Positions 12,673-26,066 are shown, counted from the first letter of the stretch. The stretch: 64,000 nucleotides of DNA from Flaccisagitta enflata (GCA_965153355.1 OZ231127.1:18042001-18106000), one strand, 5' to 3'. The notes: generated from the sequence alone by a model not told the origin. A program made the numbers and translations.

Positions 12673-13082
12673 AGTCGCGTGCTATGCGACTCTGTACAAG
12701 CCATTTTTTAGGTCAGTTGATCAGTCAGTCGGTCGGTTAGTCGGTCGGTCAGTCTGCATTTGGTCCCTTTCCATGAGGTTTTATGTTCATTGTTAATTTC
12801 AAAGGTATTCTAGAGACACCAATGATTTTCATTCATTTAATTCATTTCATTCATTTCATTCATTTCATTCATTTCATTCATTTCATTCATTTCGTTCATT
12901 TCATTCATTTCATTCATTTCATTCATTTCATTCATTTCATTCACTTCATTCATTTCATTCTCTTCTGCAATAAAAGATTCGTTTTCATCCATTCATTTAT
13001 TCATTCATGGCATTCTTTCATTTGTCACAAAAATTCTTGAGTTAACAACGCGCACGCGACTTAGGACAGTTGACCTTGTTTG
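12673..13082 (-). mobile_element. Family A element with CATTCATTT core
   Basis: Hairpin AGTCGC...GCGACT at 12673-12691, a GGTCGGTTAGTCGG run, then a TTCATTCATTTCATTCATTT array (12826-12963), and the end CGCACGCGACTTAGGAC, AGTTGACCTTGTTT. It shows a family A element with a microsatellite as core. Confidence 0.8.
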
Positions 13083-13157
13083 CAAAACTTCAGACGCAAA
13101 TATGACACAAGCATGACATCAATATGTAATTTAGATCATTATTGTGTATAGGCCTAC

Positions 13158-13340
13158 TTTCCATTCAATCTTGAAATATCTTCTACTCTCATCGGTTGTC
13201 TCAATATGTAAATCGTACTGATACAACAATTTATGGGAATTTTCCTCAGAAGATATTAAGTAAAGGTAGGCGGCGATATCAGCGGGGGTTAAAAAGCTCG
13301 CTTGAAAATGATTTTTAGCACTTGGACCAAAGTGAGGACG
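13158..13340 (-). CDS. Possible lone exon resembling the C-terminus of GT10 fucosyltransferases
   Basis: On the minus strand a 183-bp (61-codon) open segment is preceded by TTTTCACAGTTTTATTCAG, a plausible acceptor, and followed by GTAGGC, a plausible donor; both junctions are phase 0. The peptide includes HFGPSAKNHF, SFLTPADIAAYLYLISSEEN and a final EWK. This pattern (FGPS, a phenylalanine-rich turn, sPxdlAxYL, then WK) recalls the C-terminal end of family GT10 alpha-1,3-fucosyltransferases, Golgi enzymes that add fucose to glycans. I see no partner exon, and the GDP-fucose-binding motif would lie upstream. It could be a pseudogene fragment or chance. Confidence 0.3.
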
Positions 13341-13990
13341 CTGAATAAAACTGTGAAAATCATAAGTCTTCAGCATTACCCGTTTTGATGTTTTAAAAAC
13401 TTTTTTCATAAAAAAAGTGAGAAAAAAAGATAACACTTATTCTACGACTTCTTTCTTAAACTCGTCTCCACCAACATTTTTTCTAAGTCAGAGTAAACTT
13501 TCCAATGTATCATTGCGCGTTGATAAAGAGAGACAGACTGGCTTTAACCAACAAAAAAATGGACGGACCAATACACAAATATGCAGACAGTTCATCACTT
13601 TACCAAGGATAAATCCGACTGCACGCAGCAGGCTTTGTCATGTAATTTAGCGCCATGAAAAATCTTTTTGGTGAGAGGTGTAACGCCAGTGCGTAACTCA
13701 CTACAGCATAGCAAGACAGCAATGATGACAAGGAAAATCGCACCATAAAAATCACCTTTACATACATCTTTATCCGATTAAGGAAGTAGATCTAGAAGGA
13801 AAAGTGAAATATCTCCCAAACCTAATGAGTGACATTGATGAAAACAAAATCGACCATAATGTCTATGAAATGCTATAGATTAAATAAAAATGTAATAGTC
13901 TGCGCTTCAGTTGACCTTTCAAGTCCCCGGACTTAAACTCTGAGCGCAAGAACAGAAAATTGTATCAAACATCATATCAGTTGATTCACT
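13341..13990. other. Unannotated stretch
   Basis: No exon, repeat or RNA that I can support. It would be intronic if the neighbouring GT10-like segment is real. Confidence 0.4.
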
Positions 13991-13993
13991 TTT

Positions 13994-14597
13994 AACAAGG
14001 TCAACAAACCTTAGTCGCGTGGTAATAAAGGTAATAAAGGTAATTAAGGTAATCATAATTACTAAGTACTAATAATTACCTAAAAATACCTATCTTTATA
14101 CCTAAAGTACCCTGAAGTGCCCTAAAGTACCTAAAGTCCCTTTAAGTACTTGATATACCCTAAAGTACCGTTAAGTACCTAAAGTATGCTAAAGTACTCT
14201 AAAGTACCCTTAAGTACCGTAAAGTACCCAATAGTGCCTAAAGTCCCTGAAGTACCCAATAGTACCCTGAAGTGCCCATAAGTACTCTAGAGTACCCTAA
14301 AGTACCCTAAAGTACCTTTAAAATGAAGATTTAAGCTTTAATTCAAAAATGTTAATCATTACTAAAAAAACTTACGGGGTGACTTAAGTGACCTTAAATG
14401 ACTGAAATTAATTTTAAAGTACCCTTAAGTACCTAAAGTACCCTTAAGTACCCTTAGGTACCCTAAAGTACCTTTAAAATGAAGATTAGAGCCATATTTC
14501 AAAAAAGTTACGTGACGGACCGACCGACAGACCGACAGACCGACCGACCGACCGACCGACACAGCGGCTTCTAGAGTCGCGTTCACGCGACTAAAAA
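13994..14597 (+). mobile_element. Family A element with AAGTACC core
   Basis: Left end AACAAGGTCAACAAACCTT (hairpin AAGGT/ACCTT) then AGTCGCGTGG. The core is a degenerate CCCTAAAGTAC repeat (about 14040-14480), then a GACCGACC run. The right hairpin is AGTCGCG (14575-14581) / CGCGACT (14586-14592), then TAAAAA. Confidence 0.85.
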
Positions 14598-15290
14598 TCG
14601 AGGGTGCTTTGATCTTTGGTTTTTCGCTTGAAATCCAAAGCTGATTTTCAAGCCCGATCCATCCATGCCGCTGCCGGGATTCTAGAAGCTGGCGTTCACC
14701 CGTAGTGACACTATCTTACACGCAGTTGAATTTGATTTTAGAGCAAAACTGTAACTGTTCCACACAACAAGCAATACTTATTCAAGCTCTAGTAAAGGTG
14801 TTCCGTGGCTCTTTTTTCTTATTTTCCTTCAACGGAATCAACGTGTTAATGAATAAATGAATAGATTAATAGAATAATAAAGTATTAAATCAATCGATCT
14901 CTCGCCGATGCTGTCAACTGCTGTTTCAACGGCCGTTCAAATACTTAACTACAGTCTCAATGATAATATAATGAGAGGGGCAGCAAAATCGCTAGCACCG
15001 CTACCCATAGCTTGGATGGACAATATTACATGGACAGTTGAGGTACTGGCTAAAAGTTTATCCCGATACTATTACAGTATGATTGTTTTCGTTTGTAACA
15101 TATCATGACGACATAACCTGAAAACTTGTTCAGATAATCATATTCTGAAAAAAGGTAGTGAAAGATGTTTAAAATACATTTAATGATATCAAAATCCCAA
15201 GACTTTTCAACAAAATTTCGATCCAGATTTCTTACTATTAGTTGTAAGGCATATTTGGCTAAAATAAACTGTTTTTCATGTTTTGAGATA
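14598..15290. other. Unannotated stretch
   Basis: AT-rich, with no gene or element that I can support. Confidence 0.45.
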
Positions 15291-15298
15291 AACTGTTT

Positions 15299-15592
15299 TT
15301 CTAAACGATTTGACCTACAAATACCAGGTTGGTCTCAAATGAAAGATAATTTGAAGTAGTTTTAGAAAATAAAAAAAAAAGAAACCTTTTTGGAAACATG
15401 TATTATAAAAAACATGAAAGAAATGGGATCATTTTTAAAAATTTAATAAAAATACCTGCCTATATGTAATAATTTGTATACAAAACATCAAATCAGTGCT
15501 TACTTTTCAGAAAACCTTAAAACTAGATCAAATTATCTTTCATTTGAGACCAATCTGGCATCTGTAGCTTAAACCGTTTAGAAATGAGAACA
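15299..15592. mobile_element. Foldback element sharing the ACCAATCTGGCATCTGTA core
   Basis: Arms of about 70 bp at 15299-15370 and 15519-15592 are inverted copies (CTAAACGATTTGACC on the left, AAACCGTTTAGAAATGAG on the right). The right arm carries the same ACCAATCTGGCATCTGTA motif as the centre of the MITE at 3575-4162. The ends are not resolved. Confidence 0.6.
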
Positions 15593-15944
15593 ATTTAAAG
15601 GTAACCAGTCCATCTGTTAAATTTTCTCAAATTTTTCATTTTAACAATTTGTCAAGTTGGTCCTGTAGTTCATTTTTTCATGAGAAAATCAAATTTTTTA
15701 AAGTAGATCCATTGATAAATATGTTATAAAATGTATTTTCATAGTCTTTCAGGATCTTTTTTCCAAATTCAATTATTTCAATTACTTAAAGAATTATGTT
15801 GTCATGAAATGTTACAAACGAAAAAAAATCATACTGTATATAAAACGTATAATTCACACGATGTGTAGCACAAGTAAGACAACACAAAAAAAAACAAAAC
15901 AAAACAACCAAAAAAACAAAAAAAAAAAAAAACAAGCAAGAATA

Positions 15945-16334
15945 CTACTCGACTCAAAAAAAAAAGCCGCACCCTGTTTTGAGTTGATGTATTAGAAAAA
16001 AAAAATTATTTGAATTTTGATTTTTGAATTTTCTTTCATTCTAGACCAATCCCAGATCTGTATCTCAAACGGTTTAGGAGCTAGAGCTCTACAAAGATAA
16101 GCACTATTTTGGCAAAATGCATTTTTTTCATAGGGATTGCGAAACTGAAATAGGCAACATTTTTATTCAAACTAATGCCATTTCTAAACAAAAAAAGATA
16201 GCAATACCAGATTGGCGCCAAATGAAAGATCTTTTCAAGAGCTTTCTAATGGTTTAAGATTTTAATTAGTTTTTTTGAAATTTTGTATGACAATTTGCCA
16301 TTTAAAAGTGCGGCTTTTTTATTAAGTCGAGTAG
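15945..16334. mobile_element. About 390-bp MITE, TA-flanked
   Basis: Terminal inverted repeats CTACTCGACT (left) and AGTCGAGTAG (right) are flanked by TA at 15943-15944 and 16335-16336. The subterminal CCGCAC and GTGCGG are also inverted. A diverged copy is at 29130-29455. No ORF of transposase type. Confidence 0.75.
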
Positions 16335-16506
16335 TAAAAGCAAGGGAACGATAAGGGGCAAATTGCAAAATCACATTTAGACATAATGATCGAGCAATCG
16401 CAATTGACGTAAAATTGAAGTATGAACACAATAACCAATCAATTGCACATGAGACGGACTAAAGAGTTGGCTGGGAGAAGAAGCGCATTCTTCAAGAAAT
16501 TTTTTT

Positions 16507-17059
16507 AGTCGCGTGCTACGCGACTCTACACCCCGCTTTGTCCGTCGGTCGGTCGGTCGGTTGGTTGGTCACACTTAACTTTTTTTTTTTCGTTTTATTC
16601 CTACTTACTCATTTTGAGTCAATTAGGTCATTTAAGGTAAAATTAGATCATTTTAAGTCATTTTAAGTCAGTTTAAGTCAATTTAAGTCATTTGAGTTAT
16701 TCTAATAGTTTTCATCATTTTAGTGATTTAAGGTCTGTTTAAGTCAATTTAGGTCAGCTAAATTCAATTTCAGTAATTCTAGGTCAATTTAAGTCATTTA
16801 AAGTCATTTTAAGTCAGTTTAAGTCAATTTAAGTCAATTTAAGTCATTTTAGTCACTAAATCGTTTTAGTCATTTTAGGTCAATTCAAGTCAAATAAGGT
16901 CATTTTGAGTCATTTTAGGTCATTTTGAATTATTTTAAGTCATGTTATATAAATTAAATTCAATAAAAGTCATTTTAGTTATGTGGTTATGTAATAAAAA
17001 CTAATAAAGTAATTACATATTTAAGTCTCGCACGCGACTTATAGGTGTTGGCCTTGTTT
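16507..17059 (-). mobile_element. Family A element with AAGTCATTTT core
   Basis: Hairpin AGTCGCG (16507-16513) / CGCGACT (16519-16525), GGTCGGTCGGTTGG run, then about 380 bp of degenerate 10-12-bp units such as AAGTCATTTT and AAGTCAATTT, and the end CGCACGCGACTTATAGG, TGTTGGCCTTGTTT. The right end abuts a LINE fragment and interrupts its reading frame. A shorter relative with the same ends and core is at 52620-52845. Confidence 0.85.
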
Positions 17060-17313
17060 CGTTCGGCAATTAGTTCTCCCCAAGTGGGCCGGCCAAGCGT
17101 ATGCTGCAAATAGGGAACTCTTTCTCTGTAAGAGTAGTTAAACAGCTTGAAGTAAATTGAATTGTAGACCGCACACATTTTGCTGAATTGTTTCCGGTTG
17201 GCGACATTGATCAGCTCGATGGCGTATAAGAGAACAGGGACGCAATGAGACTCAATCAAACGCAACAACACTATGTCGTCGAATCTGCCGTCGACTTGAC
17301 CGGTGCAGATCAC
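17060..17313 (-). pseudogene. LINE reverse transcriptase C-terminal fragment
   Basis: The minus-strand frame reads through motifs typical of the region after the RT domain in CR1/L2/Jockey-like non-LTR retrotransposons: an IESHCVPVLLYAIE stretch, AVYNSIYFKLF, YLQHTLGRPTWGEL and a final AER. The start is only a track boundary (GTG), not a real start. It is cut at its C-terminal side by the family A element at 16507-17059. A homologous fragment lies on the plus strand at 42262-42480. Confidence 0.7.
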
Positions 17314-17488
17314 TTCCTACAAGGCCTTTCTAAAGGTATACCAATCAAAGAATGACATTAAAAATTCACTATTTATTCGCCTAATCACCTAAAAAACGCC
17401 CTCAGCGTAAGAATTTGCATTAAGTGTCGTCGACACAGCAGCTGAATTGGCGGCCGTGGAGCAGAGTGACGCCCAAATACTTCCACTT

Positions 17489-18333
17489 TTATCGGGAAAA
17501 AAGTCAAAGTCAGTCTTCGACTTTTTGACATATTCGAGAGAAACAGGGTTTTCATTTTCTTATGGGAAAGTTGAGCATCTCCACCGACCGATTGCACCCT
17601 CTGATGAAATTGATAGGGTAAGTAAATTTGATAATTCTCTTTTATTTGGCGCCAAGCAGAATGCCTTACAACAAATATTTTTTGCGCTATGATTTTTTAA
17701 AGATTTATTTGCGAAAATTTCGAATGAAATTTCTTTATGTTTTTTATGATTTTGTGTAGGATCAATAAAGGAGTGTGCTTATGTTTACTTGAGCATGCAA
17801 ATACAAAAAAACATGTTTATGAGCACAGCTGCTCATCTGTGAGGGCGTTTTTGAGCATTTTAGCTCATTTAGCTCACTTAGCTCAGTCTATTCTTTCTGT
17901 TTTCAAATATGATAAGTAAATTTCATACTTGATTAAGCAAGCAAATAAAAAAAACATGTCAGTGAGTAGAGCTGCTCATCTGTGAGGGCGTTTTTAAGTA
18001 TTCTAGCTCATTTAGCTCATTTAGCTTGCTCTTTTTCTCTGATTTTAAATAGGATGAATGAATTAATGTTTTGATTTAAGCATGCAAATACAAAAAAACA
18101 TGTCAGTGAGCAAAGTTGGTTGTCTGGTTGAATAATTTAGAATGTTTTAGCTCATCTAGCTCATTTGGCTCGGTCCTATTTTTCTTTGATTTTCAGTGCA
18201 ATCAATACATACAAATTGCTTTTGACTTGATCTAACAAATAAAAAAGATTTAGGGACTGAAGATAAAAGCATGGTGAAAAGTGACAAATGTTTACGACTT
18301 TTTTCCTCACGGCGACAGCCGCCATTACTGGTA
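17489..18333. repeat. Dispersed repeat R, copy 2
   Basis: Uninterrupted relative of 2929-4437. It contains three tandem-like segments of 120-150 bp with CATGCAAATACAAAAAAACA and GAGCATTTTAGCTCATTTAG. At 18050-18070 it shows the site that is occupied by a MITE in copy 1. Confidence 0.8.
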
Positions 18334-19140
18334 CCCACTCGATAGGGGCAGAATTGAGTATGAGTTGATGAGGAGTGGGGCCTCTGCCAAAGGAGAAATT
18401 TTTACTTATTTCCGCCATCGAGGCGTTTTTCAAATTTCCGAAGATATTGGTCATAAATTAGCGCAATCAACACCTCAGAAAATGGCTGATTTTCACCCTA
18501 GATAGGGTTCTATCTTGAAAACTAGCTTGAAATTAAGAAATCGCCTCGATGGCGGGAATTGAAGTGGGACAAGTTGTTGGGCGCCACCTTTATTGTCTGT
18601 GTGGTAATAATCATTTGAGCTGCAGGAAGGGGGTGCAAGCGATTTTGACTGCCCCTCTCACTGTAATGTCATTAGTTCTGTAGAGGCTGTTCCATTTTCC
18701 AACCAGACTGAAGGCGGTAAACCAATTCTGCATCTGTTCAATCCCATTTGTCAATTACTCAACACATATTTATTTTCAACACGTTTTGAATGAACACGTT
18801 GCTAATGACGTTGGTTTGAATATCGTTGCAAATGTCATCATTTATTCTCATTTGTTTAAAATGCTGACGTCAATCCATCAAAGTCTCGATGGTGACGTTA
18901 TCGCATCGTCAATTTCGAAAAGTCACCTGTTTAACGCGCGTCATCTTATCTTTGATTTGTTATAAACCTCTGCGAGGTATATCAGTGGATATCTCGTCTG
19001 AAAATCGATTTTTCTAGTTATCTCGCTTGTCTATCAGGGAACTGGTGATTAGTTATCGCTCTATTTTTAAAGTCTTTCTTTCTTTTTATCCGTACGTCAC
19101 GCATTTTTTAACTTAGTCTTGTTCGAACTTTTTCATTGTT
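18334..19140. other. Unannotated stretch with a small inverted repeat
   Basis: A short open frame at 18281-18505 crosses the end of repeat R and is not convincing. CCGCCATCGAGGCG near 18411 and CGCCTCGATGGCGG near 18541 form an inverted pair. Nothing else can be supported. Confidence 0.45.
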
Positions 19141-19147
19141 CATTTTT

Positions 19148-19297
19148 AGTCGCGGACACGCGACTCTAGAACTTGCCGTGTCGGTCGGTCGGTCGGTCGG
19201 TCGGTCGGTCGGTCGGTAACGTAACGTAACGTAACATTTCTGTTTTCCGCTCCTGCCCACCCGTCCGCGACTGGATTGCCGTGTATCCGGCCTTGTT
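19148..19297 (-). mobile_element. Family A element, compact 150-bp form
   Basis: Hairpin AGTCGCG (19148-19154) / CGCGACT (19159-19165), a (CGGT)n run, CTCCTGCCCACCCGTCCGCG, and the end GCCGTGTATCCGGCCTTGTT. With 22651-22795 it defines the minimal structure of the family. Confidence 0.9.
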
Positions 19298-19479
19298 TTT
19301 ACTACTTTTTTTATCATTTCTTTTTTTCATCATTTCTTTTTTTCGATTTCTTTCATTTTACTCCTTGTTTTTTGAGAAAGAGGATTTTCGTCACAAATTC
19401 TCGGATTGAATGCGGCACAATGTCGCCTTTGGCTTGACTAGCAAAGAGAATTAAGGGGATGGAATTGTGAAGCCTCGTG

Positions 19480-20310
19480 GGATGAAAAAACACGGACAAA
19501 CACGGATAAACGGGCTGAGGGATGAGAAAACACGGACAAACACGGATGAACGGGTTGAGGGATTAATAGTCGCAAAAGCGTTAGATGGTCAGCGGTACCC
19601 GTGCCCTGCCCTAGTAGGAAATGTGCTTGAAGTTGAAGGGGAAGCAGGGCAGCGGCCCCGAAGAGGTCGATGACCTTTGCTTTCACACATATGGGGAATT
19701 TTCTCCTCCTCCTCCTCCGCCCGCCCCCCCAGCTCCGAGGCCAAATTCTAGTCCCGAGACCCAAATCCCAGTCTTGTGGCCTAAATCCTATCCAAAAGGC
19801 TCAAATCCTAGCCTCAAGGCCCAAATCCTAGCCTGGAGGCTCAAATCTCAGCCTTGAGACCCAAATCTCATCCTTGAGGCTGGGATATGACCCTTGAGGC
19901 TTGGATTTAGGCCTCACAGCTGGGATTTGGGCCTCCAGGCTAGGATTTGGGCCTTGAGGCTAGGATTTGAGCCTTTTGGGTAGGATTTGGGCCACGAGAC
20001 TGGGATTTGAGTCTCGGGACTTGAATTTGGCCTCGGAGCTGGGGGGGGTACGGACGGAGAAGAAGGAGAAGGAGAAAATTCCCCATATGTGTGAAAGCAT
20101 AGGTCATCAACTCCTTCGGGGCCGCTGCCCAAAAAACACGGACAAACACGGATACTCGGGCTGAAGGATGAGAAAACACGGACAAACACGGATAAACGGG
20201 TTAGAAAACACGGACAAACACGGATACTCGGGCTGAGGGATGAGAAAACATTGACAAACACGGATAAAAGGGTTGAGGGATTAGAAAACGCGGACAAACA
20301 CGGATGTACT
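19480..20310. mobile_element. Family B element with inverted arms and two minisatellites
   Basis: Outer parts are tandem units of about 40 bp around AAACACGGACAAACACGGAT (19480-19565 and 20135-20310). Inner arms carry TCACACATATGGGGAATTTT (near 19683) and its inverse (near 20075), next to GGCAGCGGCCCC and GGGGCCGCTGCCC. The centre is a 22-25-bp minisatellite rich in GAGGCCCAAATCCTAGCC. The left segment contains the family signature GTCAGCGGTACCCG. Confidence 0.75.
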
Positions 20311-20629
20311 GAGAATGAGGAAGAATCTCTTTTCCTGTCATGTTGGGATGAAGAGTGAAAGCGCTAGGCAGTGAAGGTGCAGCTGCAGAAAAAGTTGGAG
20401 GGAGCGCAGTGGAGGACCGCTAGAGCGCACCCGTTATTAAGGCATGCCCGCCTATAAGGTATGTAACTTACTGTCCTATGAGAGATATTGTATTTGATTT
20501 TATATTGGGAATGAGGTAGCTTCACTAAAAGACATAGTTTGGTCTAGTCCCTTGGCATGTGCACTGGTGAAGCTCAACTGTAGGTTCAGCGAAGAAGAAA
20601 AACATACTGCAGAAGAAGGAGAAGAAGAA

Positions 20630-20813
20630 AGTATGTTATACGGGGTTACAATATCGCCGCGGACGGGCGAGCAGGGGTGTACAACCCCCCTTCACATCCA
20701 CTTTGCACATACACATACTTATACAGGGCTAAAATAGGCGTTTCTACACTTTTCCACTCTATCATTACAGACAAACTGACGGACCGACGGACTGACGAAT
20801 CCGCGACTAAAAA
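20630..20813 (+). mobile_element. Family A element, GGTTAC/GTGAC subfamily, partly decayed
   Basis: It begins near GGGGTTACAATATCG, continues GCGGACGGGCGAGCAGGGG, has a GGACCGACGGACTGAC run and ends CCGCGACTAAAAA. The left arm of the right hairpin is missing. Confidence 0.6.
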
Positions 20814-20862
20814 AGGAGAAGTGGCGCGTGGTGAATTTTGCCATCGGAGCCCATGTAGGATG

Positions 20863-21122
20863 AACAAGGTCATTAGACCTAAGTCGCGTGCGTCGGCACT
20901 TTCAAAAAAAGTCAGGCAGACAGACAGACAGACAGACAAACATTTTTTTTTTCAAAATGGCATTTGAAACAGCTGTTTACCACTCCAAGCTTCTTCTTCA
21001 CTTCTTAGAAACGTTAAAAACGCGATAAAAAGCCTTTAAAATGACTTTGTGATGGACCGACGGACGGACCAACGGACGGACCGAAAAGTGGATTATAGAG
21101 TCGCGCAGCACGCGACTAAAAA
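20863..21122 (+). mobile_element. Family A element
   Basis: Left end AACAAGGTCATTAGACCTA, a clear AGGTC/GACCT hairpin, then AGTCGCGTGCG. The core includes (CAGA)n at about 20915-20940 and a GGACGGACC run. Right hairpin AGTCGCG (21099-21105) / CGCGACT (21111-21117), then TAAAAA. Confidence 0.85.
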
Positions 21123-21184
21123 TTAGGCTAGAAACAGTACAGCACAAATGCAGTAAGCTAGAGGCCTTTATGTTCGAACCTTAT

Positions 21185-21460
21185 AGTTGCGGACACGCAA
21201 CTCTATGAAAGGCTTTATCTGTCTGTTGGTCCATTGGTTTGTCGGTCCGTTTGTCGCAGTCGAAAATTGTTGGAATAAAACGCGCATTTCGATGTTTGTG
21301 TGTGTTGCGGGAGTTTTGAAGAGAGAGAGAGAGCGACAGCGGGAGCGAGAGGGAGAGCGAGAGGGAGAGAGAGAGAGATTGCCTGAGCATGGGGTGTGGA
21401 TGGGGGGTCGGAGTCCCTGCCCACCCGTTCGCAACGATGTTGTTACCCCGGGTCACATGA
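21185..21460 (-). mobile_element. Family A element, GTTGCG subfamily
   Basis: Hairpin AGTTGCG (21185-21191) / CGCAACT (21196-21202), a GTTGGTCCATTGG run, an AG/GCGAGAG-rich core, and the end TTCGCAACGATGTTGTTACC, CCGGGTCACATG. The stem differs from the common GTCGCG/CGCGAC at both arms and stays paired. Confidence 0.8.
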
Positions 21461-22020
21461 AATAGATGAAAATTAAGATAGCAACTAGAATGTGAACTAT
21501 AGAGTTTTTGATTTTGAACCATATAAACCTAAACTTGGTTTTCGTAAAAAAGAAATAAGTTTGAGATAACAATGAAAGATGGATCAACAGTCCGACGCAG
21601 TGTCTAAAAAAAAGAGTAGCGTGCATGCGACTGGAGAAAAGGAATTGGAGCAAAGTAGGGAATGGAGCCCATCTGCTTCCACGTTTCATATTCATGAGTT
21701 CTGATTTTTCTTCATGAATATCTATGACTTTAGCTATGAGCCGTTTTTCAACATTTCTTGATGGCGAATACGTACGGGAAAAAAAGACGAGAGAAAGAAA
21801 AGAAGTAAAGAATCATTTTTGTCCTGTGTCTTAATGTTCTCCACGTCACCTTTGACATCACTGAGCTGACATCACTGAGCTGACATGACTGTGCTTCAGT
21901 GCTTCTGCTCCAAATCGTGATGGCAAGCCAGCAGACAAACTAAAATATACCAGCTCTTTCTTCTGGCATGTACGAGTGGATGCTTGTGTGCGTTAAATTT
22001 TTATACGAATTTTTACATCG
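21461..22020. other. Unannotated stretch
   Basis: No gene or element that I can support. CACTGAGCTGACATCACTGA near 21857 is a short direct repeat. Confidence 0.4.
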
Positions 22021-22029
22021 TTGTCATTT

Positions 22030-22236
22030 GCTCAATCAGTCAATCGGTCTCAGTCTTTACGTCTGTCGGTCCGTGGGTCCATCGATCACGCTCCCGGCGC
22101 GTGAAATGGCATACTCGGCCTTGATCATTACCATGTCCGTCGGTCGGCCAGTCAGATAGTCACACTCTTCAAAGCGCCCAAATTAGCATATATCTGGCAC
22201 TACTAGATTAGCAGCCTACTTGGCCTGGTTTTACTA
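22030..22236 (-). mobile_element. Two decayed family A remnants
   Basis: 22030-22117 ends ACTCGGCCTTG and 22128-22236 ends GCCTACTTGGCCTGGTTTT, each after a GTCGGTC-type run. The terminal hairpins are lost. Confidence 0.5.
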
Positions 22237-22645
22237 ACACCTGTACACATATTTTTGTCAAACCATAGCATGCATTAAAAGGACAAAAAGCATACTTCTA
22301 GTATGCCTACTGCCTAGTATGATAAAATTTTAACTGTAGTAGACCAAGGGTCTAACTTAAGTTCAGTTAAAATTTCATCACACTTGGTCAACTGGAAGTA
22401 TCATTTTTGTGCGTTTTATACTTGCCATGCTTTGACGATAATATGTGTACACTGTACAGGTGTTACAGATTGTGATAACGTGACAGTCAGCGAGTCGGAG
22501 ACCACGTATCTTTCTTCCGGCAGTCTTCCAATTCATCAAAATAGTCCAGTAGATCGCTGCCCCTGCCCAGTGCCTTCCCAGTGCCCATGGCTATATGTTG
22601 ACGTTTCTATCAAGTTCAATCATTTTGATCTGTCCTAAGATACTA
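22237..22645. other. Unannotated stretch with a decayed inverted repeat
   Basis: CACCTGTACACATATTTTTG near 22241 and GTGTACACTGTACAGGTGTT near 22445, together with facing motifs around 22330-22380, suggest an old foldback element. No gene is seen. Confidence 0.4.
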
Positions 22646-22650
22646 TTTTT

Positions 22651-22795
22651 AGTCGCGGACACGCGACTCTACACCTTGCCGTGTCGGTCGGTAGGTCGGT
22701 AAGTCGGTACGTCACATTTTTGAATTACGAGCAGTTTTCGCACCGCCCCTGCCAAACCGTCCGCGACTGGATTGCCGTGTATCCGGCCTTGTTTT
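22651..22795 (-). mobile_element. Family A element, compact form
   Basis: Hairpin AGTCGCG (22651-22657) / CGCGACT (22662-22668), GTCGGTCGGTAGGTCGG, ACCGTCCGCGACTGGATT and the end GCCGTGTATCCGGCCTTGTT. The size and both termini match 19148-19297 while the flanks differ, so these are separate insertions. Confidence 0.9.
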
Positions 22796-23083
22796 CTTCT
22801 ATCTGCTTTTTTCTCCTTTTGCTTTGGTTCGATTCCATTTTGTTTCACCCACTGTTTTTTTGGCTCTCAATTTTTTCGAGATAAAATTGTTTTGAATTGG
22901 GTTAAAGTCAAAGCCTCTGGCTCTGGTGATTGGCAGCGTTGAATACAAACGCTTACTTTTTTTTTCAAAATTCTTTCTTCTCCCCCCTTCCCCGCATTTT
23001 TTCACTCCTTTTCCTCCTTTTCCTCCTTTTTCCCTCACTTTCTACTTCTTTTCTTTTCCTTTCACTTCTTTTCTTCTACTCCT

Positions 23084-23169
23084 CCTTCTTCTTCTTCTTC
23101 TTCTTCTTCTTCTTCTTCTTCTTCTTCTTCTTCTTCTTCTTCTTCTTCTTCTTCTTCTTCTTCTTCTTT
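23084..23169. repeat. (CTT)n microsatellite
   Basis: About 28 CTT units inside a pyrimidine-rich stretch (about 22800-23260). Confidence 0.95.
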
Positions 23170-23269
23170 GGCTCTCACCTTTTCATTTCTTTCTCCATTT
23201 TTCACAGTATTCACCTCCCTCTTCCTCTCCTTATCTGCAATTCGTATTTACTCCTTAGTAGGCAAAGAA

Positions 23270-23691
23270 GTGTGTTCAACTTTACGACGGTTCACGATCG
23301 AGATTTTTGGCTCGTACGTCGAGAAGCATGACATCAGCTAGTATTTCAAATTTCAGGACAATTGCATCAATAGTTTAGAAGTTACGGCCTTTTTCATACT
23401 TAAAAAGTAAAAGAGAAAAACGATGTTCTTTTTTTCCATTCTTTCTTTGAACTCACCCCCAATCAATTTTTTAAAATTTTTTGAAAATAGTAAGGTTACA
23501 AAATTTTGGATATAGGCGAATAAAACAATTTCCTATCGATTGCACCTCACTTTTAAAAAACATTTTTCAAAAAATATTTTGTGATGTTTTTTTTAAGTCC
23601 CTGACGCGCGACACAAAAATTTTCAAAGTTTTTTGAAAAAAAAATAAAAATATAAGATTTTGGATCTAGGCAAATCAAACAATTTCCTATT
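23270..23691. other. AT-rich flank with a ~165-bp internal duplication
   Basis: The motif around AAACAATTTCCTATCGATTG near 23523 recurs near 23677 as AAACAATTTCCTATTGATTG, with similar sequence before it. The second unit contains the insertion site of the hAT-like element. Confidence 0.6.
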
Positions 23692-23699
23692 GATTGCAC

Positions 23700-25626
<1,927 letters not shown>

Positions 25627-25634
25627 GATTGCAC

Positions 25635-26060
25635 CCCACTTTTTTTTCGAAAAAAAAAAATTTCAATAAGGGCTTTTTTGGGGGCTCTTAGGGGCCCCAA
25701 AAAAGAAAATAATGATGTTTAGTTAAAGCCGACGGAGAGAGAAATCAAATCTCCGTCAAACAAAACCAAGAACACCTAGATCAGTGGTGAATTGCACCTT
25801 CAATGACTCTCAACACTTCAGGGGGCGAGTTTTTTTCAAAACGAGATCCGCATTCAGCCTTAGAAATTTTTAGTTGTTGCTCGTTCCCTATCCTTAGTAT
25901 CGGCTAAACTGATGCAACTTTTTTAGCACACACCCTCTGCTAGCCCGACGTGGCCCGTGCAGCCTGGAGCCCGTGCTTTCTTTCGTAGACGTCTGTTTCA
26001 TGAGATCACACGTTGACTCTTTCTTTGGATGGATACACTTTCTTTTACTGCAGAATTTGA
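25635..26060. other. Unannotated stretch
   Basis: It includes CTCTTAGGGGCCCC near 25695, a small palindrome. No gene can be supported. Confidence 0.4.
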
Positions 26061-26066
26061 ATTATA

